From Alphaproteobacteria bacterium (GTDB lineage Bacteria; Pseudomonadota; Alphaproteobacteria; Acetobacterales; Acetobacteraceae), in contig VGDM01000004.1 of NCBI GenBank assembly GCA_016869715.1, positions 62,001 through 126,000 on the forward strand: a stretch of DNA of 64,000 bases, in the 5' to 3' direction. A program made the translations under genes and the position numbers. Positions 1 to 9,302 of this stretch are shown piece after piece. Under the pieces are notes generated by a model. The model saw nothing but the letters and a program-made list of their open reading frames with translations, did no database searches and had not been told where the DNA came from. The first letter of the stretch is position 1. Each line of letters begins with the position of its first letter.

Positions 1-174
1 CAGAAAGGCGCAGGGTACGCCATGCAGCCGCCCGGTCAGGATTTCATCCGAAGGATCACCCCAAGGGGTACGAACCTTCACCCAGTGGCGATCTTCCAGC
101 CCCTCCATGTCATAAAGCCCAGAACCGCCGATCAGGCCGATCATAGGTTGGATGCTGGGTTGAGTCTCGGTCAT
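1..174 (-). CDS. mtnP: S-methyl-5'-thioadenosine phosphorylase, N-terminal part (runs off the left edge)
   Basis: Minus-strand translation from ATG at 174: MTETQPSIQPMIGLIGGSGLYDMEGLEDRHWVKVRTPWGDPSDEILTGRLHGVPCAFL; IGGSGLYD and TPWG.PSD.ILTGRL are typical of MTAP/PNP family 2. Confidence 0.85.
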   Translation of the reverse strand, partial: MTETQPSIQPMIGLIGGSGLYDMEGLEDRHWVKVRTPWGDPSDEILTGRLHGVPCAFL

Positions 175-268
175 GGCAGGCATTCCGTTCAAGGCTTCAA
201 TGGGCGGGGCTTTAGCGCAGAGCGCGTTTTCATGCTAACCCCAGCGCGGATATTGAGGAGAGTGCGGC

Positions 269-391
269 ATGGCGCTCAGATGTGTGATCTTGCTGGCCCT
301 GGCGTTGGCGGCCTGCGAGAAAAGCGAAAACCAAAGCGCCTTCGGCCCGCGCGGCACGGCGCTGCCGCCGCCGGGGCTTACGCCGCCATAA
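269..391 (+). CDS. Small putative lipoprotein (40 aa)
   Basis: ATG at 269 to TAA at 389-391: MALRCVILLALALAACEKSENQSAFGPRGTALPPPGLTPP; short hydrophobic signal followed by lipobox LALAAC. Below the length cutoff of the ORF track. Confidence 0.55.
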   Translation: MALRCVILLALALAACEKSENQSAFGPRGTALPPPGLTPP

Positions 392-1135
392 TCACGTCTC
401 CGCGCCGCCATTCACCTGGATCATCTGGCCATTGACGAAGGCGCCACCGTCAGAAACCAGCATGGAGACAACTGCGGCCACTTCATGCGGCTGCCCAAGC
501 CTTCCCACCGGCACGCGCGATACCATGCTGGCGATGTGGTGATGGGATGCCTCATCATCCCGTTCCCCCGCGATGGGGCCAGGTGAGACCGCATTGGTCG
601 TGACGCCCTTGGCGCCGAATTCCTTTGCCAGCGCCTTGGTCAAGCCCCAAAGCCCATGCTTGGAAACCGAAACCGCCGCGCGGCCATTATAGCCATGAAT
701 GGCATTCATGCCGAGCAAGTTCACGATCCGCCCCCAGCCGCGATCCAACATGCCCGGCAGGCAGGCGCGGGCGAGCCACACGCTGGAATCAAGATCCACC
801 GATATCACACGGCGCCACGCCGCATCACTCATTTCCAGGAAGCGACCATCAGGGCGGAGCGCGGCGTTATTCACCAGCGCATCCACAGCGCCGAAGATGG
901 CTATGGCGTCGCGTGCAATGCGCGCGCATTCCTCGGCCACGCCAACATCGGCCATGGCAACCAAAGCCTCCACGCCGCAGGCACGCGCTTCGGCGGCAAC
1001 TTTTTCGCAAGCATCGCGATTGCGTGAGCCGTTGATAATGACATTGAACCCCATGCGCGCGAGATCGAGCGCGATGGCGCGGCCGATATTGCGGCCAGCA
1101 CCGGTGATCAAAGCGGTTTTAGCATTTTTGGTCAT
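392..1135 (-). CDS. SDR family oxidoreductase (3-oxoacyl-ACP reductase-like)
   Basis: TALITGAGRNIGRAIA glycine motif, NNAA, SVSKHGL catalytic region. Confidence 0.9.
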   Translation of the reverse strand: MTKNAKTALITGAGRNIGRAIALDLARMGFNVIINGSRNRDACEKVAAEARACGVEALVAMADVGVAEECARIARDAIAIFGAVDALVNNAALRPDGRFLEMSDAAWRRVISVDLDSSVWLARACLPGMLDRGWGRIVNLLGMNAIHGYNGRAAVSVSKHGLWGLTKALAKEFGAKGVTTNAVSPGPIAGERDDEASHHHIASMVSRVPVGRLGQPHEVAAVVSMLVSDGGAFVNGQMIQVNGGAET

Positions 1136-1201
1136 GCCTTAGTCTTTTAGTTAAGCGCAAGCGAGAAGTCTACACGGGCTTTCAAGCCCCCGAAATAGCG
1201 C

Positions 1202-2815
1202 CTACCTGGCCACCGCCACACCGCCACCACCGCGCGGATCGGCGCCGCCCGCAGGCTTGCCATCACGCAGCAGAATTGCATGGGCGCGGCTCATGGTCGG
1301 GTCATAAGAAATTGGGGAATGGCGCACCTCATGTCCCAGGGCCTCGAGCGCTGCTACCACATCGCCCTGCACGCGCGCTTCGCAGAAAACCGGCCCGCCT
1401 TCGCAATGAATGCGCGGGAAGGAAACCGCCTCCACCGCTGACATGCCGAAATCAATCGCATTGATGATGGTGGTAAGCACGGCAGAAATAATCACGCTGC
1501 CGCCTGGCGCGCCCACAATCAGCCATGGCTCATCATCCTTAGTGACTATGGTGGGCACCATGCCGGTAGTGCGCGCCTTGCCCGCTGCGATGCTATTGGC
1601 GCGGCCCGGGCGCATATCAAACAGCTTCATGGCATTGTTCCAATTGAAGCCAAGACCAGGTGTCACGACACCAGCACCGGTGCCGAGTGTATGCGTGACC
1701 GAAACGCAATTCCCTGCCGCATCCCAAACAGAAAGATGCGTGGTGCACGAAGGGGGTTCGCCGACCCGCCCGCCCGGCAGCCAGCCACCCCGTATGCGCT
1801 TGACCCAGGCGGCCGCGCGGTCCTTTGACATCAGCGACTCAGTGGGCACGCTGACAAAATCCGGATCGCCTAGCGCCTCATCCCGGTCGTGATGTGCAGC
1901 TGCCATGGCGCGGGCCACCACATCATAATGCCCGGCACTGCCGGCGGGCAGCGCGCCGAGGTCGAATTGCTCCAGGATATTCAGCATGGCGATCAAAACC
2001 GCGCCCGATCCAGGTGGCGGGTTCGATGAGACCTTGTGGCCGCGATAAGTGCCGATCACGGGCGCTCTTTCGCGCACGCGATAATCGCGCAAATCATCGG
2101 CGGTGACGAAGGCGCCGTTTTGCGTGAAGTCACTGAGTATCTGACCGGCGATCTCACCGGTATAAAAATCCTGCGCGCCCCGGGTGGCAAGGCGTTCCAG
2201 CGTGCGCGCCATCTCGGCATGCACCAGCTTATCGCCCACTTCAGGCAATTGCCCTGCCCGGTTCAAATAAAGCGCGGCGCAGGCTTTGGTTTTAGTCACG
2301 CGCTGCATGCCGCTCGGCAGGCCAGGCTGGGGCTTGCGTTCCAGGAAATCCCGAAAAAAGGGCGTTACCAGCACGCCATCCCGCGCCATGGCGATGGCGG
2401 GCGCCAGCAGATCGGCCCAATCCATGGTGCAAAACTGCGCGTGGAAATGTGCAAAGCCGGCCACCGTACCGGGGGTCATGATGGCGGTATAGCCAAGCTC
2501 TGCCCGGTGATCGTCAAATAGCGCATAGCCAGAGATTTCGGATTTGCCCTTGCTATCGGCGGCCCACATATCGGCGCGCACCTTAGCGCCAGCGCGGGCG
2601 TGGAAATCAATCATGCCCTGGCGGCCGGTTTTGGCGTCGCGGAATTGCAAAGTGCCCATGCCGCCAATGCCGCACATGAAGGGGTCTTGCACCATTTGGC
2701 AAAAGGCGGTGGCGACCGCCGCATCAAAGGCATTGCCGCCTCTGCGCAGAACCTCGGCCCCAACATCCGCGGCGCGGGGCTGCGGGCAAACGACGATGCC
2801 TTTGATCTTGGCCAT
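1202..2815 (-). CDS. Gamma-glutamyltransferase family protein (start trimmed to MAKIKGIVVC)
   Basis: AADVGAEVLRRGGNAFDAAVATAF, PPPGSGAVLIAMLNILE, TTHLSVWDAAGNCVSVTHTLG motifs of GGT family. Confidence 0.88.
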   Translation of the reverse strand: MAKIKGIVVCPQPRAADVGAEVLRRGGNAFDAAVATAFCQMVQDPFMCGIGGMGTLQFRDAKTGRQGMIDFHARAGAKVRADMWAADSKGKSEISGYALFDDHRAELGYTAIMTPGTVAGFAHFHAQFCTMDWADLLAPAIAMARDGVLVTPFFRDFLERKPQPGLPSGMQRVTKTKACAALYLNRAGQLPEVGDKLVHAEMARTLERLATRGAQDFYTGEIAGQILSDFTQNGAFVTADDLRDYRVRERAPVIGTYRGHKVSSNPPPGSGAVLIAMLNILEQFDLGALPAGSAGHYDVVARAMAAAHHDRDEALGDPDFVSVPTESLMSKDRAAAWVKRIRGGWLPGGRVGEPPSCTTHLSVWDAAGNCVSVTHTLGTGAGVVTPGLGFNWNNAMKLFDMRPGRANSIAAGKARTTGMVPTIVTKDDEPWLIVGAPGGSVIISAVLTTIINAIDFGMSAVEAVSFPRIHCEGGPVFCEARVQGDVVAALEALGHEVRHSPISYDPTMSRAHAILLRDGKPAGGADPRGGGGVAVAR

Positions 2816-2907
2816 ACTGAATCCTCCAATTGGGATCATCGCAGCACGAAGCGGGGCGATGCGCCATGGTGCTTGACGGAACGCGGCGCACAGGCAGCAT
2901 GGGCGGC

Positions 2908-4275
2908 ATGACAGATAGTGCTGAAACCATTTTGCTCGGCCATGTTTTGGTAACGCCGGAGGCCGCCATTCCCGAAGCAGCGTGGGATGCGGCGCGCATC
3001 TTTCTGCTGGATGGCCTCGCGGTCGGGGTCGCGGGCATGGCGCATGCGGCGCGCGCCAGTTTGCTGGCGGCGGCACGCGGCTGGGGCGCTGGGGAGGAAG
3101 CGCGCCTCTGGGGTGATGGCGCGCTGCTGCCGGCGTCTCAGGCAGCCTTCGTGAATGCGTTTCAGGCGCATGCGCTGGAATTTGACGCCATCCATGAAGC
3201 CGCCGTGGTGCATGCCATGACGCCCACCGTGTCTGCCGCCTTGGCCGAGGCGGAACGGCAAAGCGGCTTGGGCCAGACGGTTTCGGGTGCGCGCTTCATG
3301 GCGGCGGTGATCCTGGGGCTTGATCTCGCTTGCACCATTGGCGCGGCAGCACGAGGCCCGATGCGCTTCTTCCGGCCCGCAACGGCGGGGATGTTTGGCG
3401 CTTATGGCGCGGTGGCGCGGCTGCGCGGGTTTGACCTCGCCACGGCATCGGCCGGTGCGGGGCTTTTGCTCGGGCAGCTGCCGGGGACCATGCAGGCGCA
3501 TGCGGAAGGGTCCATGGCGCTGCCGGTGCAAATGGGATTCGCTGCCATGGCAGGGCTGCGCGCGGCGGATTTGGCGGCAGCGGGCGCGGCTGGCCCGGCG
3601 CAATGGCTGACCGGTCCCTTTGGCTTTCTGAAGCTGACGGAACCGAAACATGATTTGGCGCCGGGCTTGGCCGCACTTGGCAGCAATTGGCAGGTGACGC
3701 GGCTCGCGCATAAACCCTTTCCCTCGGGCAGGTTGACGCATCCTGCGATTGATGGCGCGCAGCGGTTGATGGCGGCGCATGGGATCGCTGCGGGCGACGT
3801 TGCGGCGGTGCGGCTTTATTTGCCACCGCTTGCGATGCGTCTGGTGGGTCGGCCCATCAAGCCTGATCTGACCGGCAATTACGTGCGGCTCTGCCTGCCC
3901 TATGTGGTGGCGCGCACGCTGCTTTCGGGCAGTGTTGGGCTTGGTGATTTTTCCGACGCCTTGCTGCGCGATCCGGCGACGCATGCGCTGGCGGCGCGCG
4001 TTACCTTGCTCGGCGATGGCACTACCGATGAAAATGCCGTGGTGCCGCAGCGTGTGGAAATCACCTTGCGTGACGGGAAAACGCTGGATCAGCACGTGGA
4101 AGCCGCCTTGGGAAGCCCAGAAAACCCTCTGCCGCGTGCGGCGCAGATTGCCAAGGTCAGCGCTTGTTTCGCCGGTATTCTGCCCGAGGATCGCGCGGAT
4201 GTCTTGATCCGCGCGATTGAGGCGCTGCATGCGGCGCCGGATGCAGCATCCTTGGGTGCGCTGCTCCGCGGCTAG
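2908..4275 (+). CDS. MmgE/PrpD family protein
   Basis: Translation MTDSAETILLGHVLVTPEAAIPEAAWDAARIFLLDGLAVGVAGM... with MmgE/PrpD layout (FVNAFQAHALEFDAIHE, KPFPSGRLTHPAIDG). Confidence 0.85.
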   Translation: MTDSAETILLGHVLVTPEAAIPEAAWDAARIFLLDGLAVGVAGMAHAARASLLAAARGWGAGEEARLWGDGALLPASQAAFVNAFQAHALEFDAIHEAAVVHAMTPTVSAALAEAERQSGLGQTVSGARFMAAVILGLDLACTIGAAARGPMRFFRPATAGMFGAYGAVARLRGFDLATASAGAGLLLGQLPGTMQAHAEGSMALPVQMGFAAMAGLRAADLAAAGAAGPAQWLTGPFGFLKLTEPKHDLAPGLAALGSNWQVTRLAHKPFPSGRLTHPAIDGAQRLMAAHGIAAGDVAAVRLYLPPLAMRLVGRPIKPDLTGNYVRLCLPYVVARTLLSGSVGLGDFSDALLRDPATHALAARVTLLGDGTTDENAVVPQRVEITLRDGKTLDQHVEAALGSPENPLPRAAQIAKVSACFAGILPEDRADVLIRAIEALHAAPDAASLGALLRG

Positions 4276-4378
4276 AGCGTGTTGCGTTCACACGTGTTCA
4301 CGCCACATGCTCTACCCCGTTGTTTTTCGGGTATCTTCACACGTTCAGATTTTCCATCTGAACGTGATCTGCTCTAGA
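4272..4378 (+). repeat. 105-bp dispersed repeat, copy A, with CTAGAGC...GCTCTAG ends and a 9-bp internal hairpin
   Basis: Matches the reverse complement of 33286-33393 at 89/105 positions without gaps; ends are inverted CTAGAGC/GCTCTAG; internal CGTTCAGAT-TTTCC-ATCTGAACG hairpin. Confidence 0.9.
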
Positions 4379-5462
4379 TCGCGCTATTCACACCCAAGCG
4401 CTTCGCCGTTTGCAGAATATTCGCCCAAGTATCGGGCGGCAGCGGCACGCCATCAGCCAGCCGTTCCGCGCGGCGTGTCGCTTCCGGCTCACCGGGCAGC
4501 AGCACCGGCGCGTCAGGATTGGCCGGGCGCGTTTCCGAAACCCAAGCGGCATAAGCCAGGCCCATGCGTTCAAACTCTGCCTGGGTGCCGAAATGCTTGG
4601 GCGAGATGAAAATCGACAGCATGCCATTGGCAATACGAGAACGTTCCGGAACCCGGCCGCTGGTCCCGCCCGCGGTCAGGCAGCCCGCCAGCATTTCACA
4701 CATGAAGGCGAGGCCCGACCCCTTGTGCTCACCAAAGGCGCGAATGGCACCTGTGCCTTTCGAAACATCGCGCGGGCCGAGCGTGTCATAAGGCCCGTAT
4801 AGCGTGTGCGGGTCAGTCGAAAGCCGGCCATCGGCTTCAATCAGCGCACCTTGCGGCAGCGCCTTGCCGCCTGATGACGCCACCAGCACCTTGCCCTCCG
4901 CCACAACCGATGTCGCGAAATCCAGCAGAATGGGCCGGCCCGGCAAGGGTGCACCGATCGAAACCGGATTGGTCGAAAAGCGCCGTTCCACCCCGCCAAA
5001 GGGGGCGACAAGGGTCGAGCCCGCGACATTGACGAAATGGATCGAAATCAAGCCCTGTTCCATCGCCTGTTCGGCATAGGCACCCACGCGGCCAATATGC
5101 CCGGCATTACGAAGCGCTGTGATGCAAACACCATTTTTGACCGCGCGCTTGATGCCAAAATCCACCGCCTGGGGTGCCACTGTCTGCCCAAAACCCCATT
5201 TGCCATCAATCACCGCAAACGCGCCGCCATCCGTCACCACATCGGCGGTCTGGCCCTTCAGCACATAGCCCGCTTCCAGCCATTCCACGTAACGCGGCAC
5301 GCGCACCACGCCGTGGCTGTCATGCCCGGCGAGATTGGCATCCACCAAATGGCGGCTGATGCGGCGCGATTCCGGGCCATCACAACCGGCGGCCTGAAAA
5401 ACATTGACGACCAGGCCATCCAGCGCTTCGGCATTGATCATCTCATAGGGGGTGGTGCCCAT
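4374..5462 (-). CDS. Ldh family oxidoreductase (malate/L-lactate dehydrogenase-like)
   Basis: DSHGVVRVPRYVEWLEAG, HIGRVGAYAEQAMEQG, FSTNPVSIGAPLPGRPILLDFATS motifs. Confidence 0.9.
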   Translation of the reverse strand: MGTTPYEMINAEALDGLVVNVFQAAGCDGPESRRISRHLVDANLAGHDSHGVVRVPRYVEWLEAGYVLKGQTADVVTDGGAFAVIDGKWGFGQTVAPQAVDFGIKRAVKNGVCITALRNAGHIGRVGAYAEQAMEQGLISIHFVNVAGSTLVAPFGGVERRFSTNPVSIGAPLPGRPILLDFATSVVAEGKVLVASSGGKALPQGALIEADGRLSTDPHTLYGPYDTLGPRDVSKGTGAIRAFGEHKGSGLAFMCEMLAGCLTAGGTSGRVPERSRIANGMLSIFISPKHFGTQAEFERMGLAYAAWVSETRPANPDAPVLLPGEPEATRRAERLADGVPLPPDTWANILQTAKRLGVNSAI

Positions 5463-5517
5463 CAGTCGAACTCCGCAAAAGGAAAGCGCGCTGAGAGCAT
5501 GGCTCGGCGCGGCACAA

Positions 5518-6279
5518 TTACATGGCGGCGATCTTCTTCGCCTGCGGCGCCAGCAGCCGCATGTAGGTCGGCGTCACCAGCATTTCAGTGATATTGGCGC
5601 GCGCCGGCATGGTGGCGACAAAAAGCGCTGCGGCTGCCAGGTCTTCTGGTTGCAGCAGGCGTTCAATATCTTCCTGCGGCACGGGTTCAGGCCGGTTCTT
5701 CAGAATATCGGTCGCGACTTCGCCCGGGCAGATGCAGCAGGAACGGATATTGTGGATGCCGTTTTCCTGATTGATGTTTTGCGAAAGCGCCACAAACCCA
5801 TGCTTCGCCGCCGTATAACCAGGCCCGGAGAGGAAGGAGACATTTTTCCCCGCCATGGAGGCGATTTGGATGATATGCCCGCCGCCACGTTTCCTCATGC
5901 CAGGCAGCACTGCGACCGAGGTGAAGAACGGCGCGGTCAGATTGCCATCCACCAGGCTGCGAATGGCTTCCGGCGTCAATTGATGCAGATAGCGCTTGGG
6001 CAGATTGACCCCCGCATTATTCACCAGAATATCCGGCCCACCGATGGCGCTTTCCACCTTGGCGAGTGCGCTTGCCACCTGCTTTTCATCGGTCAGATCG
6101 GCCGGCACAATCACCGCGCCGCTGCCGATCATCTTCGCGGTTTCCTCGAGCGGTGGGACGCGTCGGCCGGTCAGTGCAACCTTCGCTCCTTCGGCGGCGA
6201 ATGAAATGGCAATCGCGCGGCCAATGCCGCTGCCGGCACCGGTGATCCAGGCGGTTTTTCCTTGAAGGCGTTTCATCAC
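5518..6279 (-). CDS. SDR family oxidoreductase
   Basis: [45 protein letters not shown]. Confidence 0.92.
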   Translation of the reverse strand: MMKRLQGKTAWITGAGSGIGRAIAISFAAEGAKVALTGRRVPPLEETAKMIGSGAVIVPADLTDEKQVASALAKVESAIGGPDILVNNAGVNLPKRYLHQLTPEAIRSLVDGNLTAPFFTSVAVLPGMRKRGGGHIIQIASMAGKNVSFLSGPGYTAAKHGFVALSQNINQENGIHNIRSCCICPGEVATDILKNRPEPVPQEDIERLLQPEDLAAAALFVATMPARANITEMLVTPTYMRLLAPQAKKIAAM

Positions 6280-7376
6280 AGAACCTTGTCAGAGGTGGAA
6301 TCAATCAGGTGCATCTGATCCATATGCGCAATCAGCGATAGTGGCGCGCCGACGGCAGCCGGTGTTGCTGGATCAAGCCGGGCCGAAACCTCGCTGCCAT
6401 CAAGCTTGAAATGCACCAGAGTTTCCATGCCCATGGGCTCGATCACCTCAGGCCGTAATGTGATGGGCGCGGTATTGGATTTGTCTGTCGGCTTGTCATC
6501 CGTGAGGTGTTCCGGGCGGATGCCGAACAGCACATCCTTGCCGGCATGCGCCTGATAGCGCGCCGTGCGCGCCGCCGGCACATCGAGCATAATGCCCTGC
6601 GGCAGATGCAGGCGGAGCGCCCCAGAAGCCTGTTCCAGCTTGGCAGGGATGAAATTCATCGCCGGGCTGCCGATGAAGCCGGCCACAAATTTCGTTGCCG
6701 GGTTGTGATACAGCTCCTGCGGCGGCCCGACCTGTTCGATAATGCCGTGATTCATCACCACCACGCGGTCCGCCAAGGTCATGGCTTCCACCTGGTCGTG
6801 GGTGACATAAACCGTGGTGGTATTCACGGTCTGATGCACTTTCTTGATTTCCGTGCGCATCTGCACGCGCAGCTTGGCATCAAGGTTGGAAAGCGGTTCG
6901 TCGAACAGGAACACCTTGGGATCGCGCACAATGGCGCGGCCCATCGCCACACGCTGGCGCTGCCCGCCTGATAGCGCCTTTGGCTTGCGATCCAGAAGCA
7001 GCGTGATGTCCAGAATGCGCGCGGCTTCCTTCACGCGGCGATCAATCTCCGCCTTGGGGAATTTCCTGAGCATCAGGCCGAAGGCCATGTTGTCGTACAC
7101 ACTCATATGCGGATAAAGCGCGTAATTCTGGAACACCATGGCAATGTCGCGGTCGCGCGGCGGGATGTCATTCACCACCGTGCCGCCAATGGCGATATCG
7201 CCTGAGGTGATTTCCTCCAGCCCCGCAATCATGCGGAGCGTGGTGGATTTGCCGCAGCCTGAAGGCCCGACCAGCACGACGAATTCATGATCGTCGATGT
7301 CAAGGTCGATGCCTTTCACCGCCTGAACACCGCCTTCAAAGGCCTTGACGATTTTGCGAAGCGATACCTGAGCCAT
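6276..7376 (-). CDS. ABC transporter ATP-binding protein (UgpC/MalK-type)
   Basis: [18 protein letters not shown] Walker [38 protein letters not shown]-terminal TOBE-like region (FGIRPEHL). Confidence 0.95.
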   Translation of the reverse strand: MAQVSLRKIVKAFEGGVQAVKGIDLDIDDHEFVVLVGPSGCGKSTTLRMIAGLEEITSGDIAIGGTVVNDIPPRDRDIAMVFQNYALYPHMSVYDNMAFGLMLRKFPKAEIDRRVKEAARILDITLLLDRKPKALSGGQRQRVAMGRAIVRDPKVFLFDEPLSNLDAKLRVQMRTEIKKVHQTVNTTTVYVTHDQVEAMTLADRVVVMNHGIIEQVGPPQELYHNPATKFVAGFIGSPAMNFIPAKLEQASGALRLHLPQGIMLDVPAARTARYQAHAGKDVLFGIRPEHLTDDKPTDKSNTAPITLRPEVIEPMGMETLVHFKLDGSEVSARLDPATPAAVGAPLSLIAHMDQMHLIDSTSDKVL

Positions 7377-7382
7377 GTTCGA

Positions 7383-8282
7383 TCAACCCTTGGTCGCGCC
7401 AGCGGTCAGGCCGGCGATGTAGTAATCCATGAGGAAGGCGTAGACGATTACGGGTGGCAGCGCGGCCAGCAAGGCGCCTGCGGTGATTTGTCCCCAGATG
7501 AAAACATCCCCGCGCACCAGCTGCGATACAACGCCGATGGTGAGCGGCATCTGATCCGGTGTGGTGATGAAGGCCGTTGGATAGACAAAGGCCGCCCAGG
7601 AAACCGTGAAGGCGAAGATTGTCGCAGCAATAATGCCAGGCAGCGCCACGGGCACGAAGATCTTGAGCAGCATTTGCGGCCACGTAGCGCCATCAATCAG
7701 CGCCGCCTCATCCAACTCCTTGGGGATGGAGGCAAAATAGCCAATCATGATCCAGGTGCAGAAAGGCACCGTCAGGGTCGGATAGACCAGCACCAGCCCC
7801 CAGATGGAATTGAGCAAGCCAAGCCCGCCAACAATCTGATAGAGCGGAATGAACAGCAGCGTATCCGGCACCAGATAGGTCAGGAAGACGCCAGTGGCCA
7901 AAACCTGGCTGCCCCAGAAGCGCATGCGCGCCAGCGCGAAGGCCGCCATGATGGAAATCACCATCGTCAAGGCCACAACCACCAGGGTCACGATCACGCT
8001 ATTGATGAAGAAGCCCTGGAACAGCGAATTGGTGATTAGCTCCCAGTAATTCTCCAGCGTGGGATTGCGGACAATCCAGGGATTACCCTTTTGATCTGCA
8101 ATCTCGCCACTGGTCTTAAGGCTGGTGATCAGCATATAGACCGGCGGCGTCAGCAGAATAATCGCTGAAAAGATCAGCGAAATATAAGCCCAGATCAGCG
8201 CCCAGCGCCGTTCCGAACGGAGCGATCCTGCCTTGCCATAAAAGCTCGGCATATCGCGATTGGTTGCCACGGTCGCGGACAT
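7383..8282 (-). CDS. Carbohydrate-type ABC transporter permease
   Basis: Six-TM inner-membrane protein with EAALIDGATWPQMLLKIFVPVALPGI (EAA loop). Confidence 0.92.
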   Translation of the reverse strand: MSATVATNRDMPSFYGKAGSLRSERRWALIWAYISLIFSAIILLTPPVYMLITSLKTSGEIADQKGNPWIVRNPTLENYWELITNSLFQGFFINSVIVTLVVVALTMVISIMAAFALARMRFWGSQVLATGVFLTYLVPDTLLFIPLYQIVGGLGLLNSIWGLVLVYPTLTVPFCTWIMIGYFASIPKELDEAALIDGATWPQMLLKIFVPVALPGIIAATIFAFTVSWAAFVYPTAFITTPDQMPLTIGVVSQLVRGDVFIWGQITAGALLAALPPVIVYAFLMDYYIAGLTAGATKG

Positions 8283-9244
8283 TACATCTGTTCCTTATTG
8301 CGACGGGTGACGCCACGCAGCACGAAAAAGGCGCAAATGGCAAGGATCGGGAACATGAATAGGCTGATCGATGCGCCGCGCGGGATATTGCCGGAGAGGA
8401 TCCCAACCTGGAAGGCGTAGGACGCAAAGACATGCGTCAGGTCACGCGGCCCGCCATTCGTCAGCACGCGCACAATATCGTAATTGGCAAAGGTGACGAT
8501 CAGGCTGAACAGCACGGTGATGGAAATGATATTTGCCATCATCGGCAGGGTCACATAGCGCAGCCGCTGCCAGCTTGTCGCACCATCAATCGCCGCAGCC
8601 TCATAAAGCTGTTCCGGCACGGATTTCAGCGCAGCCAGATACATGATCATGAAAAAGGGCGCACCATACCAGACATTGACAATAATGATGGAAAGCCGTG
8701 CCCACCATTTCTCGCCCAGCCAGGGCACTGCCGGAATGCCAAAAACCTGAAACAGCCAATTGATGGATGAATAGGCAGGGTCAAACATCCACCACCAGCC
8801 AAGCGTGGACAGTGCCGGCGGGATGACCCAGGGGACCAGCAGCATGCCACGCCATTTCCGCTGCCCCTTGGACGGGATGTGGTGCAGCATATGCGCGAGC
8901 CAAAAGCCGATCAGCGCCTTCAGGATCACCGCGGTGATGGCGAAAATGCAGGACTGCCAAGCAACGGCCCAGAATGTTTCGCTTTCGAGCAGAATCTCGA
9001 AATTGCCAAGCCCGGTCGGCAGCCATTCGCCTTCCATGAAGCCGGTCATGCGGCGATTGAGCGTGGAAAGGTAAATCCCGTAAGCGGCCGGATAGGCCAC
9101 CAGGCCAATGATCACCACCAGCAAGGGTGTGGTCATCAGCACGGCAATTGTCGAACGCCGCCGCGCCACGCGTTGCAGGCTTGAAGCACGCCCTGATCCT
9201 GGTGCAGAAGGCATGATTGGCGCCGTTGTGGCGTCAGCGGCCAT
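8282..9244 (-). CDS. Sugar-type ABC transporter permease
   Basis: YEAAAIDGATSWQRLRYVTLPMM EAA loop; hydrophobic segments. Confidence 0.92.
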   Translation of the reverse strand: MAADATTAPIMPSAPGSGRASSLQRVARRRSTIAVLMTTPLLVVIIGLVAYPAAYGIYLSTLNRRMTGFMEGEWLPTGLGNFEILLESETFWAVAWQSCIFAITAVILKALIGFWLAHMLHHIPSKGQRKWRGMLLVPWVIPPALSTLGWWWMFDPAYSSINWLFQVFGIPAVPWLGEKWWARLSIIIVNVWYGAPFFMIMYLAALKSVPEQLYEAAAIDGATSWQRLRYVTLPMMANIISITVLFSLIVTFANYDIVRVLTNGGPRDLTHVFASYAFQVGILSGNIPRGASISLFMFPILAICAFFVLRGVTRRNKEQM

Positions 9245-9269
9245 GGTCTGAACCTTTCCTGAAGAGAAA

Positions 9270-9294
9270 GACGGGCGGCGCGGGGCCGCCCGTC
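9270..9294 (-). promoter_or_regulatory. Intercistronic hairpin between substrate-binding protein and permease genes
   Basis: GACGGGCGGC-GCGGG-GCCGCCCGTC: perfect 10-bp stem, 5-nt loop, between the stop at 9303 and the start at 9244. Confidence 0.75.
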
Positions 9295-9302
9295 ATGCGC
9301 GG

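Noticed and set aside
2836-4230. 464-aa minus-strand ORF opposite the MmgE/PrpD gene
   Set aside because: Arg/His/Gln-rich shadow frame typical of GC-rich antisense; the plus-strand product is a recognisable family.
4285-4300. GTTC-N6-GTTC inside the 105-bp repeat (GTTCACACGTGTTC) as an SOS box
   Set aside because: Spacing is 6, not 7, in both copies; better explained as a direct GTTCAC subrepeat of the element.
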